Shown: in pieces, positions 8,640 through 17,745 of the stretch | Position numbering within the stretch: the first letter of the stretch is position 1 | Layout of the letters: the number at the start of each line of letters is the position of its first letter | Assembly: GCF_900182605.1 (NCBI RefSeq) | Contig: NZ_FXTB01000005.1 | Coordinates: forward strand, 124,001 to 188,000 | Origin: Saccharicrinis carchari | GTDB taxonomy: Bacteria; Bacteroidota; Bacteroidia; Bacteroidales; Marinilabiliaceae | Direction: 5' to 3' | DNA length: 64,000 bases | Notes under the pieces: model-generated | What the model saw: the letters and a program-made list of their open reading frames with translations, nothing else | What the model was told of the DNA's origin: nothing | The model's database searches: none | Program-made: the position numbers and the translations under genes

Positions 8640-9962
8640 ATGGCTACAATTGTAATAATGCCCCGCCAGGGGCAATCGGTTGAATCCTGCATACTTACCG
8701 AATGGTTTAAACAGGTGGGAGACGAAATTAAAAAAGGTGAGCCTTTGTTTGCCTACGAAACGGATAAAGCTTCATTTGAAGAAGAAGCCCCGGAGGACGG
8801 TATCCTGTTGGGCACTTTTTGCCAGGAAGGCGACGAGGTTCCGGTATTACAAAATATTGCCGTGATAGGTAAGGCCGGCGAAAATATCGATGAGTACAAA
8901 CCGGGTGCTACCGTTGAAAGTAAAGAGGTGCCTGAAGAAAAGGAAGAAACTGCGGAAAAGGAAGAGGCTTCTGCCCCTGAAGTACCAGTTGAAAGTAAAG
9001 TGAAAAGTGTTGGCGGAGAGCTAAGGATTTCGCCCCGCGCCAAAAAATTGGCAGTCGAAAAAGGAGTTCCTTTTGAAACGCTGTTGGGTTCGGGTCCCCA
9101 AGGAAGGGTTATCGAAAGGGATGTGCAGGCTTATTTGGTGGCTAAACCCAAAATGACCCCGCTGGCCAAAGAGGTGGCCAAACACGAAGAGCTAACAATT
9201 GCGGAGCAGGGTACAGGATTGGCCGGAACCGTAAGGGCAGCCGACCTCACGGCCAAAAATCCGGTTTATGCCGAAGATTACGAAATCAAAAAGATGCCTC
9301 ATATCCGCAAGCTGATTGCCAAGGCCATGCATGCCTCGCTGCAAAATTCGGCACAGCTTACCCACCATTTGGGGGCCGATGCCCGCCGCATCATGGAATT
9401 GCGCAAGCAGGTAAAAGCAACGGAGGGGGCGGCCAATATTACCATCAACGATATGGTGTGTCTGGCCGTTATCAAGGCTTTAAAGCAGTTTCCCGATGCC
9501 AATGCGCATTTCCTGGGCGATAGCATAAAATATTTCAGTAAGGTTCATCTGGGCTTGGCCGTAGATACCGAGCGCGGTTTGATGGTGCCGGTAATAAAAA
9601 ATGCCGACGACCTGTCCATTACCGGATTGTCGCGTCAATTTAAGGAAGTGGCCGAAGCTTGTCGTCAGGGAAGCATCGACCCCGAACTATTGTCGTCGGA
9701 AGCCGCATCGTTTACCGTGTCGAACCTCGGTAATTATGGGGTGGAGATGTTTACCCCGGTAATCAACCTGCCGCAGGTGGCCATCCTGGGGGTAAACACC
9801 ATTGTGCCACGACCCGCAGATTTGGGTGGAGGAGTGTATGGTTTTGTGCCTTATATCGGCCTTAGCCTTACCTACGACCACCAGGCGCTTGACGGTGGCA
9901 TGGCTACCCGTTTTTTGAAGCAGATTGCCATTGAAATAGAAAATTTGGAAATAGATTTTTAA
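8640..9962 (+). CDS. 2-oxoacid dehydrogenase E2 (dihydrolipoyl acyltransferase)
   Basis: Core acyltransferase of a 2-oxoacid dehydrogenase complex. It moves an acyl group from E1 to CoA by way of a lipoyl arm. Domains in order: a lipoyl domain, about residues 1-78, with the lipoylated Lys in ETDKASFEEE; a Glu/Lys-rich linker; a peripheral subunit-binding domain near 130-166 (SPRAKKLAVEKG ... GRVIERDV); a second, looser subunit-binding repeat near 172-200 (TPLAKEVAKHEEL ... GTVRAADL); and the catalytic domain, about 215-440, with the active-site His in TYDHQALDGG. The usual DHR reads DHQ here. It is first in the operon under the GntR operator. The acyl substrate (pyruvate, branched-chain or acetoin-like) is not determined by the sequence. 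Confidence 0.9.
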   Translation: MATIVIMPRQGQSVESCILTEWFKQVGDEIKKGEPLFAYETDKASFEEEAPEDGILLGTFCQEGDEVPVLQNIAVIGKAGENIDEYKPGATVESKEVPEEKEETAEKEEASAPEVPVESKVKSVGGELRISPRAKKLAVEKGVPFETLLGSGPQGRVIERDVQAYLVAKPKMTPLAKEVAKHEELTIAEQGTGLAGTVRAADLTAKNPVYAEDYEIKKMPHIRKLIAKAMHASLQNSAQLTHHLGADARRIMELRKQVKATEGAANITINDMVCLAVIKALKQFPDANAHFLGDSIKYFSKVHLGLAVDTERGLMVPVIKNADDLSITGLSRQFKEVAEACRQGSIDPELLSSEAASFTVSNLGNYGVEMFTPVINLPQVAILGVNTIVPRPADLGGGVYGFVPYIGLSLTYDHQALDGGMATRFLKQIAIEIENLEIDF

Positions 9963-10014
9963 CCTGAACTGTTCCTGAATTATTTGGGTTAGGCACAATT
10001 AAGAATATATACCT

Positions 10015-11376
10015 ATGTATGATTTAGCAATAATTGGCGGAGGTCCTGGTGGCTATGTGGCCGCCGAAAGAGCCGGAGCCAAAGGCTTAAAAGTAGTTTT
10101 AATCGAAAAAAAGGAGCTGGGCGGGGTATGCCTCAACGAAGGTTGTATACCCACCAAAACCTTGTTGTACAGTGCAAAATTGTACGATAATGCTTTGGAA
10201 GGTGCAAAGTATGGAATCAATGCCCAGGAAGTGAGCTTCGATTTTGCTAAAATGATGGCCCGCAAAGATAAGATGGTGAAGAAGTTGGTAGGTGGGGTAG
10301 GCTCCAAGATGAAAATGTTTAAAGTTAAAACCATTAATGATACAGCTATTATTAAAGGTCGTACCCAACGGGGTATCGAAATTGCCACAGCTGAAGAAGA
10401 GATAATGGCTTCCAACCTGTTGATATGTACAGGTTCGGAAGCTTTTATTCCGCCCATCCCCGGTCTGGAGCAACCCAACGAGATAATCCTTACCAACCGT
10501 GAAATACTGAAATTAAAGGAAAGACCGGAATCTTTAGTTGTTATTGGCGGCGGTGTTATCGGGATGGAGTTTGCCAGTATGTTTAATAGTCTGGGAACCA
10601 AAGTGACCGTCATTGAAATGCTGGACGAGATTGTGGGTGGTATGGATTTAGAAATGAGTATCATGCTGCGTAAGATGTATGCCAAAAAAGGTATTGTGTT
10701 CAATATGTCGTCCAAAGTGACAAAAGTAGAGGGCAATAGCGTTACTTTTGAAAAGGAGGGTAAAACCACCACCGTGTCGGGAGATAAGATATTAGTGAGC
10801 GTGGGGCGTAAGCCCGTAACCCAAGGGTTTGGATTGGAAAATCTGGGCGTGGAGTTGCACAGGGGTGGCATTAAGGTGGACAAAAAAATGAGAACCAACA
10901 TTCCCAATGTATATGCTGCCGGCGATGTAACCGGCTTTTCGCTATTGGCACACACGGCCAGCCGTGAAGGAGAAGTAGTGGTTAATAATCTTACCGGTCG
11001 CGAGGACCAGATGCGATACAATGGTGTGCCGGCCGTAGTTTATACCAATCCCGAAATTGCCGGGGTAGGTCTTACCGAAGAGCTGGCTAAAGCCAAAGGG
11101 ATCGAATATAAACTGGCCAAATTGCCCATGGCCTATGCCGGGCGTTTTATGGCCGAAAACGAAGGCGGATCGGGCTTGTGCAAAGTGCTGATAGGTCCCA
11201 AATATGGCGAGGTATTGGGGGTTCATATGCTGGGCAACCCGTCGAGTGAAATGATATACGGTGCCTGTATGGCCATAGAGGCCGAGCTTACGCTCAAAGA
11301 AATGGAGGAAGTGGTGTTCCCGCATCCCACTGTTTCCGAGATATTCAGGGAAACCGTGTTCGATTTTAGTCATTAA
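10015..11376 (+). CDS. lpdA: Dihydrolipoamide dehydrogenase (E3)
   Basis: FAD enzyme that reoxidises dihydrolipoamide with NAD+ for the complex encoded around it. The 453-residue protein has the N-terminal FAD dinucleotide motif GGGPGGYVAAERA, the redox disulfide GGVCLNEGCIPTKT (about residues 38-51), the NAD-binding VVIGGGVIGMEFAS and the C-terminal FPHPTVSE His-Glu pair that completes the active site of the partner subunit. It lies 52 bases after E2. All catalytic residues are present. Confidence 0.95.
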   Translation: MYDLAIIGGGPGGYVAAERAGAKGLKVVLIEKKELGGVCLNEGCIPTKTLLYSAKLYDNALEGAKYGINAQEVSFDFAKMMARKDKMVKKLVGGVGSKMKMFKVKTINDTAIIKGRTQRGIEIATAEEEIMASNLLICTGSEAFIPPIPGLEQPNEIILTNREILKLKERPESLVVIGGGVIGMEFASMFNSLGTKVTVIEMLDEIVGGMDLEMSIMLRKMYAKKGIVFNMSSKVTKVEGNSVTFEKEGKTTTVSGDKILVSVGRKPVTQGFGLENLGVELHRGGIKVDKKMRTNIPNVYAAGDVTGFSLLAHTASREGEVVVNNLTGREDQMRYNGVPAVVYTNPEIAGVGLTEELAKAKGIEYKLAKLPMAYAGRFMAENEGGSGLCKVLIGPKYGEVLGVHMLGNPSSEMIYGACMAIEAELTLKEMEEVVFPHPTVSEIFRETVFDFSH

Positions 11377-11415
11377 CCTTGCAGTTATCGGTATGCGGTT
11401 GTCGGTAAAAGCTGA

Positions 11416-11505
11416 TTTCTAAGCTCTAACTTCTAAGCTCTAACTGTCTAACATCTAATTATCAAACACCTAACAATCTATTATCTAACAGTCTAAAAAT
11501 CTAAC
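11416..11505 (+). repeat. Degenerate tandem TCTAAC repeats before E1
   Basis: About a dozen imperfect 6-9 base units built on TCTAAC or TCTAAG run through the E3-E1 gap right up to the E1 start codon. The units are not identical, and the block has no open frame and no strong fold. Short pieces of the same motif recur at 47462-47474 (TTGTCTAACAGTC) and, less clearly, at 16868-16885. Confidence 0.6.
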
Positions 11506-11508
11506 AAT

Positions 11509-13977
11509 ATGCCAAAGTGTCAATTCATAGACCCATCCGAGGTCCGAAAGTCGTCAACATTAAAGTTCAAGGATATACCGGTTAACGCGTATAACAAAAC
11601 CATGAAAGAAGAGAAGAGCAACTATTCTAAGGAGCAGTTGATTGGCATCTATCATGATATGGCGCTTATCCGGGAGTTCGAAACCATGATCAATGAGATC
11701 AAGATTAGGGGCGAATACGAGGGTATAGCCTACAACCATCCCGGACCCGCTCACCTTTCCATTGGGCAGGAGTCGGCAGCCGTGGGTATGGCCTTTCATC
11801 TGTCGGTAGACGATTTTATTTTCGGATCGCACCGTTCGCATGGCGAAATACTGGCCAAAGGGATGTCGGCCATCAACAAGCTCAATGATGAGCAGTTGAA
11901 CGACATCATGAAAAATTTTTTTGAGGGAGCAACACTAAATATCGTCTCCAAAAACCACGATGGCGATATAAGAGCTTTGGCACGTAAATTTTTGGTGTAT
12001 GGTACGCTGGCCGAAATTTTTGCTCGCGAAACAGGTTTTAATAAGGGATTGGGCGGTTCTATGCATGCATTTTTTACGCCTTTCGGGGTCTATCCCAACA
12101 ATGCCATTGTAGGAGGATCCGGTGATATTGCCGTGGGTGCCGCCTTGTACAAAAAAGTGAACCAAAAAAAGGGTATCGTGGTGGCCAATATAGGTGATGC
12201 CTCCATGGCCTGTGGTCCTGTATGGGAAGGCATGTCGTTTGCTGCCATGGATCAGTTCGAGGAGCTGTGGGAAGGTGCGCACAAGGGTGGATTGCCCATC
12301 ATATTCAACATCATGAACAACCAATACGGCATGGGTGGCCAAACGAGTGGCGAAACCATGGGTTATGATATAGCCGCACGTATTGGAGCCGGGGTAAACC
12401 GCGATAGCATGCACGCCGAACGTGTTGACGGTTACAATCCATTGGCCGTAGTGGATGCCTACAAACGCAAAATGGAGCTGCTGAAGGAAAAAAAGGGGCC
12501 TATCCTGTTGGATGTGCTTACTTACAGATACAGTGGGCATTCCCCTTCCGATGCTTCCTCGTATCGCTCCAAAGAAGAGATAGAAGCCTGGGAATCCCAT
12601 GATAGTATTGTGGACTATGGCAAAGAACTGATAGCTGAGGGCATTGCCAGCCAGGAGGATCTGGATGCGATGAAATCCGATATAACCGAACTGATGAAAT
12701 ATGCCATGACCTTGGCCATCGACGATGAAGTGTCGCCACGTATGGATCTGAACAAACATCCTGAAATAATTGGCGATATGATGTTCTCCAACGGCAGTGA
12801 GGATAAAATGGAAGACCGTCCCGTTGATGTTAATCACCCCATGGAAGAAAACCCCAGGGTGCAGCAGATTGCCAAAAAGGAACGTTTTGCCATGGATAAA
12901 GACGGTAAACCGTTTTCAAAATTAAAACAATATCAATTGCGCGACGGTCTGTTCGAAGCCATCATCGATCGCTTTTACAAAGATCCCACCCTGGTGGCCT
13001 ATGGCGAGGAAAACCGTGATTGGGGGGGTGCTTTTGCTGTATATCGCGGACTAACCGAAGCATTGCCTTATCATCGTTTGTTTAATTCACCTATTGCCGA
13101 AGCGGCCATCGTGGGCACGGCCATCGGTTATGCTATGTGTGGCGGCCGCGTAATACCCGAAATAATGTATTGCGATTTTCTGGGTAGATGCGGCGACGAG
13201 GTATTTAACCAATTGCCCAAATGGCAGGCCATGTCGGGCAACGTGATTAAAATGCCGGTGGTGCTTCGCGTGTCGGTAGGCTCCAAATACGGGGCACAGC
13301 ACTCACAGGACTGGTCTTCACTGGTAGCACATATACCCGGGTTAAAAGTTTGTTTCCCCGCCACACCTTATGATGCAAAGGGACTGATGAATAGTGCCCT
13401 ACAGGGAACCGATCCCGTTATATTCTTCGAGAGTCAAAGGATATACGATATAGGTGAGCAGTTCCATACCGAAGGCGTACCGGAGGGTTATTACGAAATT
13501 CCTTTTGGCGAAGCCGATGTCAAGCGGGAAGGAAAAGATATTACCATCCTCTCCATAGGGGCCACCTTGTATCGCGCACTCGAAGCCGCAGAGGAGCTGG
13601 AAGAAAAACATGGCATGTCGGCTGAGGTGATCGATGCTCGTTCGCTGGTACCGTTCAATTATGAGTTGGTAATCGAATCCCTGAAAAAGACAGGTCGTAT
13701 CCTGCTCACCAGCGATGCCAGCGAAAGAGGCTCTTACTTAAAGGATATGGCCCAGCGTATTACTGAGCTGGCCTTCGACGAGTTGGATGCACCACCAGTA
13801 GTGGTGGGATCGCGCAACTGGATAACGCCGGCCTACGAACTCGAAGAGTATTTCTTCCCCTGTAAAGAGTGGATGATAGATGCTATACACGAAAAGATAG
13901 TGCCGTTGAAAGGTCATAGCGTGAAGAATAATTTTACCAACGCCGAAATTATTCGCAGGAGCAAACTGGGTATATAA
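11509..13977 (+). CDS. 2-oxoacid dehydrogenase E1, fused alpha and beta subunits
   Basis: Thiamine-diphosphate enzyme that decarboxylates the 2-oxoacid and loads the E2 lipoyl group. The 822-residue chain joins the two subunits usually encoded separately. The alpha half, about residues 35-430, has the ThDP motif starting GDASMACGPVWEG and ending NIMNNQYGMGG. The beta half, about 480-815, has EENRDWGGAFAVYRGL, FNSPIAEAAIVGTAIGYA and KYGAQHSQDW. An N-terminal extension of about 30 residues (FKDIPVNAYN) precedes the fold; I have seen similar extensions in Bacteroidota homologues. It is last of the E2-E3-E1 set, after a gap filled by TCTAAC repeats. The substrate is probably pyruvate or a related 2-oxoacid; this is not decided by the sequence. 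Confidence 0.9.
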   Translation: MPKCQFIDPSEVRKSSTLKFKDIPVNAYNKTMKEEKSNYSKEQLIGIYHDMALIREFETMINEIKIRGEYEGIAYNHPGPAHLSIGQESAAVGMAFHLSVDDFIFGSHRSHGEILAKGMSAINKLNDEQLNDIMKNFFEGATLNIVSKNHDGDIRALARKFLVYGTLAEIFARETGFNKGLGGSMHAFFTPFGVYPNNAIVGGSGDIAVGAALYKKVNQKKGIVVANIGDASMACGPVWEGMSFAAMDQFEELWEGAHKGGLPIIFNIMNNQYGMGGQTSGETMGYDIAARIGAGVNRDSMHAERVDGYNPLAVVDAYKRKMELLKEKKGPILLDVLTYRYSGHSPSDASSYRSKEEIEAWESHDSIVDYGKELIAEGIASQEDLDAMKSDITELMKYAMTLAIDDEVSPRMDLNKHPEIIGDMMFSNGSEDKMEDRPVDVNHPMEENPRVQQIAKKERFAMDKDGKPFSKLKQYQLRDGLFEAIIDRFYKDPTLVAYGEENRDWGGAFAVYRGLTEALPYHRLFNSPIAEAAIVGTAIGYAMCGGRVIPEIMYCDFLGRCGDEVFNQLPKWQAMSGNVIKMPVVLRVSVGSKYGAQHSQDWSSLVAHIPGLKVCFPATPYDAKGLMNSALQGTDPVIFFESQRIYDIGEQFHTEGVPEGYYEIPFGEADVKREGKDITILSIGATLYRALEAAEELEEKHGMSAEVIDARSLVPFNYELVIESLKKTGRILLTSDASERGSYLKDMAQRITELAFDELDAPPVVVGSRNWITPAYELEEYFFPCKEWMIDAIHEKIVPLKGHSVKNNFTNAEIIRRSKLGI

Positions 13978-14125
13978 TTTATCTGTAACAATTAGTTCAG
14001 ATGTCCGGAATGGGCTTCTGAACTGTTGTTCAGTAAGAGGTATTGCTGTCTATCTAATGGCAGGTGAAAAAAACAGCAAACCCCATAACCACCCCGTCTG
14101 ATGTTCCGTACCTCCACATCATCCA

Positions 14126-14146
14126 CCCCGCCTTAAAAAGGCGGGG
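14126..14146 (+). terminator. GC-rich hairpin after the E1 gene
   Basis: CCCCGCCTT and AAGGCGGGG form a perfect nine-pair stem with a three-base AAA loop, about 150 bases after the E1 stop. No T-run follows, so it may slow or protect the transcript end rather than be a classical terminator. A second small hairpin, CCGAAC-TTT-GTTCGG, lies at 14186-14200. Confidence 0.45.
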
Positions 14147-14249
14147 AATCGCAAGGCGCTTAAAAATTATAAACTGGGTGCGGTTCCGAACTTTGTTCGG
14201 TAGATTTTGATACTTCTTATTTCTATTTCAACCTATTTTAATTTATCAT

Positions 14250-15491
14250 ATGAATTACTTGTCAACACTCCCCGATAAAACAGCATTGCTGGACTGGCAA
14301 AAGGAGCGGGGCAACAACGATATTGCAAAGGTGAATGCCCATATTCACACCCCCTATTCTTTCAGTGCGTTTAAAAATATTCCGCAAATATTTGAGATGG
14401 CTCGGCAGGAAGAGATTAAGGTGTTAGGCATCAACGACTTTTATACCACCGATGGGTATGCAGAGTTCATAGAGCAGGCACATAAAAATAAGGTGTTCCC
14501 TCTTTTTAATATCGAATTTATTGCCTTAGACCTTGACGATCAAAAAAAGGGTAGAAAAGTGAACGATCCGGGCAATCCGGGACGTACTTATTTATCAGGG
14601 AAAGGCCTCTTGTATCCGCCAAAATTAGATGAGCCCTTTGTCACACAATTAAACACGGTACAAGCCGAGACCCTAAAACAGGTGGAAGCCATGGTTGAAA
14701 AGGTGCAGCATATCTTAATAAATATGGGTTCGGACATTAAAATTACGATGGCCGAAATATTTGAGAAATATGCCGTGGATCAGGTGCGTGAGCGGCATAT
14801 TGCCAAAATAATCAGGGTAAAGGTATTCGAAAAATATACTTCCTCTTCCGATAGAAAAGCTTTTTTGGAAAAACTCTATGGTGGTAAAGCCTCTACCGCT
14901 GATTTAAGCGACAACTCTTTGGTAGAAAATGAAATAAGAGGAATGTTGCTAAAAGCCGGAGGCAGTGCTTTTGTTGAAGAAGATCCCAAAGCTTTCTTGA
15001 GTGTGCCGCAAGTCAAGGCCATCATTCTCAATGCCGGCGGTATTCCCACCTATCCGCTATTGGCCGATAATGCCAAAGGCGAATATACCGACTTTGAAAA
15101 TGATAAGGAAAAACTTTTGCAAGAGTTGAAGGTCAGAGGTATCAATTCTATTGAGTTTATCCCCAACCGAAACGATTTAAAGCGCTTAAAGGAATATGCC
15201 CGGTTCTTCTGGGATAATCAAATATTGGTCACTTTTGGCACGGAGCACAACACACCCGAAATGATTCCTTTAACCATAGAAACACGAGGGCATGTGGATT
15301 TAGACCACGATCTGAAAGAGTTGTCTTACCAGGGGGCCTGCGTGGTGGCAGCGCATCAGTATTTAATGGCCAAAGGGCAAACCGGTTTTGTGAAATCGAA
15401 TGGCCACCGGAATGGCGATAGGCTGCAACCCTTTGTAAAACTCGGACATGCGGTTGTCAGTAGATATTTGACATTTCTTAATAAGCACTAA
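14250..15491 (+). CDS. PHP-domain metal-dependent phosphoesterase-like protein
   Basis: A 413-residue protein with the PHP signature: an HxH metal motif at His31 and His33 (VNAHIHTPYSF), followed by FEMARQEEIKVLGINDFYTTDGY and an acidic NIEFIAL strand; a later FGTEHNTPEM supplies further ligand candidates. PHP proteins include histidinol-phosphate phosphatases and polymerase-associated phosphoesterases. This one is longer and resembles neither closely. Its place between a dehydrogenase complex and sugar-phosphate redox genes suggests hydrolysis of a small phosphate ester (inference). The true substrate is unknown. Confidence 0.72.
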   Translation: MNYLSTLPDKTALLDWQKERGNNDIAKVNAHIHTPYSFSAFKNIPQIFEMARQEEIKVLGINDFYTTDGYAEFIEQAHKNKVFPLFNIEFIALDLDDQKKGRKVNDPGNPGRTYLSGKGLLYPPKLDEPFVTQLNTVQAETLKQVEAMVEKVQHILINMGSDIKITMAEIFEKYAVDQVRERHIAKIIRVKVFEKYTSSSDRKAFLEKLYGGKASTADLSDNSLVENEIRGMLLKAGGSAFVEEDPKAFLSVPQVKAIILNAGGIPTYPLLADNAKGEYTDFENDKEKLLQELKVRGINSIEFIPNRNDLKRLKEYARFFWDNQILVTFGTEHNTPEMIPLTIETRGHVDLDHDLKELSYQGACVVAAHQYLMAKGQTGFVKSNGHRNGDRLQPFVKLGHAVVSRYLTFLNKH

Positions 15492-15728
15492 GTATCGAGT
15501 GACCGAAAAATTAAAGGTTTTCTTTAATATATTATAAGAGGACAAAAAGCGATCTGATTGGCAGTTTGGTAAACCCAAATCCCTATAACGGCTTCGATTT
15601 TTAGCCCGGTCCCTTAAAAATAGAGTTTGCGGATTTAAAGAGAGCCAAATGCTCCTTTAGGAGGATGTAGAGGAAGAGCATTGGTCAATAAACGTTTTAA
15701 AAAATTGGAAAAATATAACAAAAAACAA

Positions 15729-16868
15729 ATGGCAATAGATAAAAAAATAGTTTCAATTCTTCCGGCAATGCGGATGATTCTGTCCGAAGATAAAATAAAA
15801 GTGGCTAAAATATCGGCAGATACCGATGTGTCGATAGCGCACATAGAGGTGGCTGCAAATGATGATGCTCAGCGGGTACTAGAAAGCTTTAAAAGGGAAG
15901 TGGCAGTTTATAAAAGCAAAAAAGGTCAGCTTCCACAGATAATCCATTTAAAAACTTTGGGTGTGGTAGCCGTGGCCGAAACGGCCTATGAGGTGGACTG
16001 TCTTTTAAGCCATAGTTCCACCGAAAAAATTATGCCGGCCAAAGGAAGGGCCGTCGGAAAAACGGCTGTCGTAACCGGTGGTGCGCAAGGTTTTGGAGGG
16101 GGATTGGCGGAGCATTTTATAAAGGATGGAGCTAATGTGATTATTGCCGACCTTAATGAAGAAAAGGGACAGGAATATGCTGCAGAATTGAATAAGCAGA
16201 CTGCTTCCAACAAAGCCTTTTTTGTAAAGGTAGATGTGTCCGATCCTGATTCGGTGCAGGAATTGATTTTTAAAACCGTGTGTGAGTTCGGTGGTTTTGA
16301 TGTAATTGTCTCCAATGCAGGGATTCTTAGGGCCGGAGGGCTGGACGAAATGACTCCCGAGACTTTTGAACTGATGACCAAAGTGAACTATACAGGCTAT
16401 TTTTATTGTGCCAAATATGCCGCTCCCGTGTTGAAACTTCAAACAGCACATAAGCCGGGTTATTATGCCGATATTATTCAAATCAACTCCAAATCAGGAC
16501 TCAAAGGCAGCAACCGAAATTTTGCTTATGCCGGGGGTAAATTTGGCGGGTTAGGACTAACACAATCTTTTGCCCTGGAATTAATGCCCTCACGGGTAAA
16601 AGTAAATTCGGTATGTCCGGGTAATTTCTTCGATGGCCCGCTTTGGAGCGATCCTGAAAAAGGTTTATTCGTGCAGTACCTCAACGCCGGAAAGGTAAAA
16701 GGTGCCAAATCCATTGACGACGTAAAAGCGTTTTACGAAGCCCAGGTGCCCGCCGGTAGGGGATGTACGGTAATTGACGTAATGCGGGCTGTATATTATA
16801 TCATAGAGCAAGAGTATGAAACAGGTCAGGCGGTACCCGTAACCGGAGGTCAGGAAATGTTGAATTAG
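15729..16868 (+). CDS. SDR oxidoreductase, sorbitol-6-phosphate dehydrogenase-like, with N-terminal extension
   Basis: NAD(P)-dependent dehydrogenase of the short-chain family. From about residue 110 the protein has the full classical SDR set: TGGAQGFGGG cofactor loop, SNAG, the catalytic Ser in INSKSG, and YAGGK with the catalytic Tyr and Lys. The segment after it resembles sorbitol-6-phosphate dehydrogenase (VPAGRGC ... VTGGQEM). The first about 105 residues are extra; their end (QIIHLKTLGVVAVAETAYE) recalls the tail of the class II aldolase domain in aldolase-SDR fusions. The ATG at 15729 (MAIDKKIVS) is preferred; a TTG at 15681 would add 16 Lys-rich residues. Likely role: oxidation or reduction of a polyol or ketose phosphate, with the SorE-like gene downstream. 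Confidence 0.8.
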   Translation: MAIDKKIVSILPAMRMILSEDKIKVAKISADTDVSIAHIEVAANDDAQRVLESFKREVAVYKSKKGQLPQIIHLKTLGVVAVAETAYEVDCLLSHSSTEKIMPAKGRAVGKTAVVTGGAQGFGGGLAEHFIKDGANVIIADLNEEKGQEYAAELNKQTASNKAFFVKVDVSDPDSVQELIFKTVCEFGGFDVIVSNAGILRAGGLDEMTPETFELMTKVNYTGYFYCAKYAAPVLKLQTAHKPGYYADIIQINSKSGLKGSNRNFAYAGGKFGGLGLTQSFALELMPSRVKVNSVCPGNFFDGPLWSDPEKGLFVQYLNAGKVKGAKSIDDVKAFYEAQVPAGRGCTVIDVMRAVYYIIEQEYETGQAVPVTGGQEMLN

Positions 16869-16998
16869 ATTTAGATATTAGATATTAACTATCAATGTTT
16901 TAGTATCAAGTGTCAAGATTAAGTAGAACTGTGCATGCAATGATATTCGCTCAATATCAATTACTTGATACGTTGTGCTTAATACTATTTTTAAAACT

Positions 16999-17658
16999 AT
17001 GGAAATAAAAGCAATAATATTTGATTTAGACGGTACGCTGATCAATTCCATTGAGGATATTGCAGATGCCAATAATAGGATGTTGGAGGAATTTGCTTAT
17101 CCCGTTCATCCCTTAAAAGATTATGTGGGATGGATTGGCAATGGAGCCCGGACTTTAGTAGAAGCTTCTTTGCCACCTGAAAAACGTAACAGGGATACCC
17201 TTCATTATCTAAAGGTGTACGAGGAGTTTTATCGCGAAAATATAAGTGTGAAAACTAAACTTTATCCAAATATCGCCAAGGTGCTGGATTTGATATCGGA
17301 ATATGATATCCCCATGGCTATCAACACAAATAAGCCCCAACACCTTACCGAGTGTGTAGTAAAACATTACTTAAGTAATTGGTGTTTTAATAGCGTGATT
17401 GGGCACAGTAATCATTTTCCGCATAAGCCCAATCCTAAAGGTGCATTGCATTTTGCAAAGCAAATTAATTGCCCACCTAAAAATGTTCTTTTTGTGGGTG
17501 ATTCATTAGTGGATATGCAAACCGCCAATGCAGCGGGCATGATACCCTTGGGGGTGAGCTGGGGCTACGGGCAACCTTCGGTGGGAGCTTATGGTGTTAA
17601 CATGATTGATCAGCCGGAAGAATTGTTGAATTACATAAATGTAAAAATACAAATATAA
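16999..17658 (+). CDS. HAD-superfamily phosphatase, phosphoglycolate phosphatase-like
   Basis: Haloacid-dehalogenase hydrolase with motif I FDLDGTL close to the N-terminus, a helical cap, motif II in AINTNKPQ, the Lys of motif III in HKPNP, and motif IV VGDSLVDMQTANAAG. These are the residues for Asp-nucleophile phosphate hydrolysis. About 220 residues is usual for the Gph/PGMB group. The ATG at 16999 places motif I at residue 7; an upstream ATG at 16975 is possible. It sits between two sugar-phosphate redox genes, so it probably removes phosphate from an intermediate or by-product of that pathway (inference). Confidence 0.85.
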   Translation: MEIKAIIFDLDGTLINSIEDIADANNRMLEEFAYPVHPLKDYVGWIGNGARTLVEASLPPEKRNRDTLHYLKVYEEFYRENISVKTKLYPNIAKVLDLISEYDIPMAINTNKPQHLTECVVKHYLSNWCFNSVIGHSNHFPHKPNPKGALHFAKQINCPPKNVLFVGDSLVDMQTANAAGMIPLGVSWGYGQPSVGAYGVNMIDQPEELLNYINVKIQI

Positions 17659-17745
17659 AACGAGCCGGGACAGTTTTCTCACGATAGAGCGTCATTATTG
17701 GCGAGTTCCATCAAATGCTAATAAAAAACAAATAATTATAATACC

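Noticed and set aside
11416-11505. Repeat tract considered as a CRISPR array
   Set aside because: Units are 6-9 bases and degenerate with no spacers of constant length, and no cas genes are in the window.
10053-12837. Long minus-strand frames of 322 and 300 codons inside the E3 and E1 genes
   Set aside because: They run antisense to genes with complete catalytic motifs, have odd composition (many Ser, Thr, His) and no recognisable domain; they are shadows caused by codon bias.
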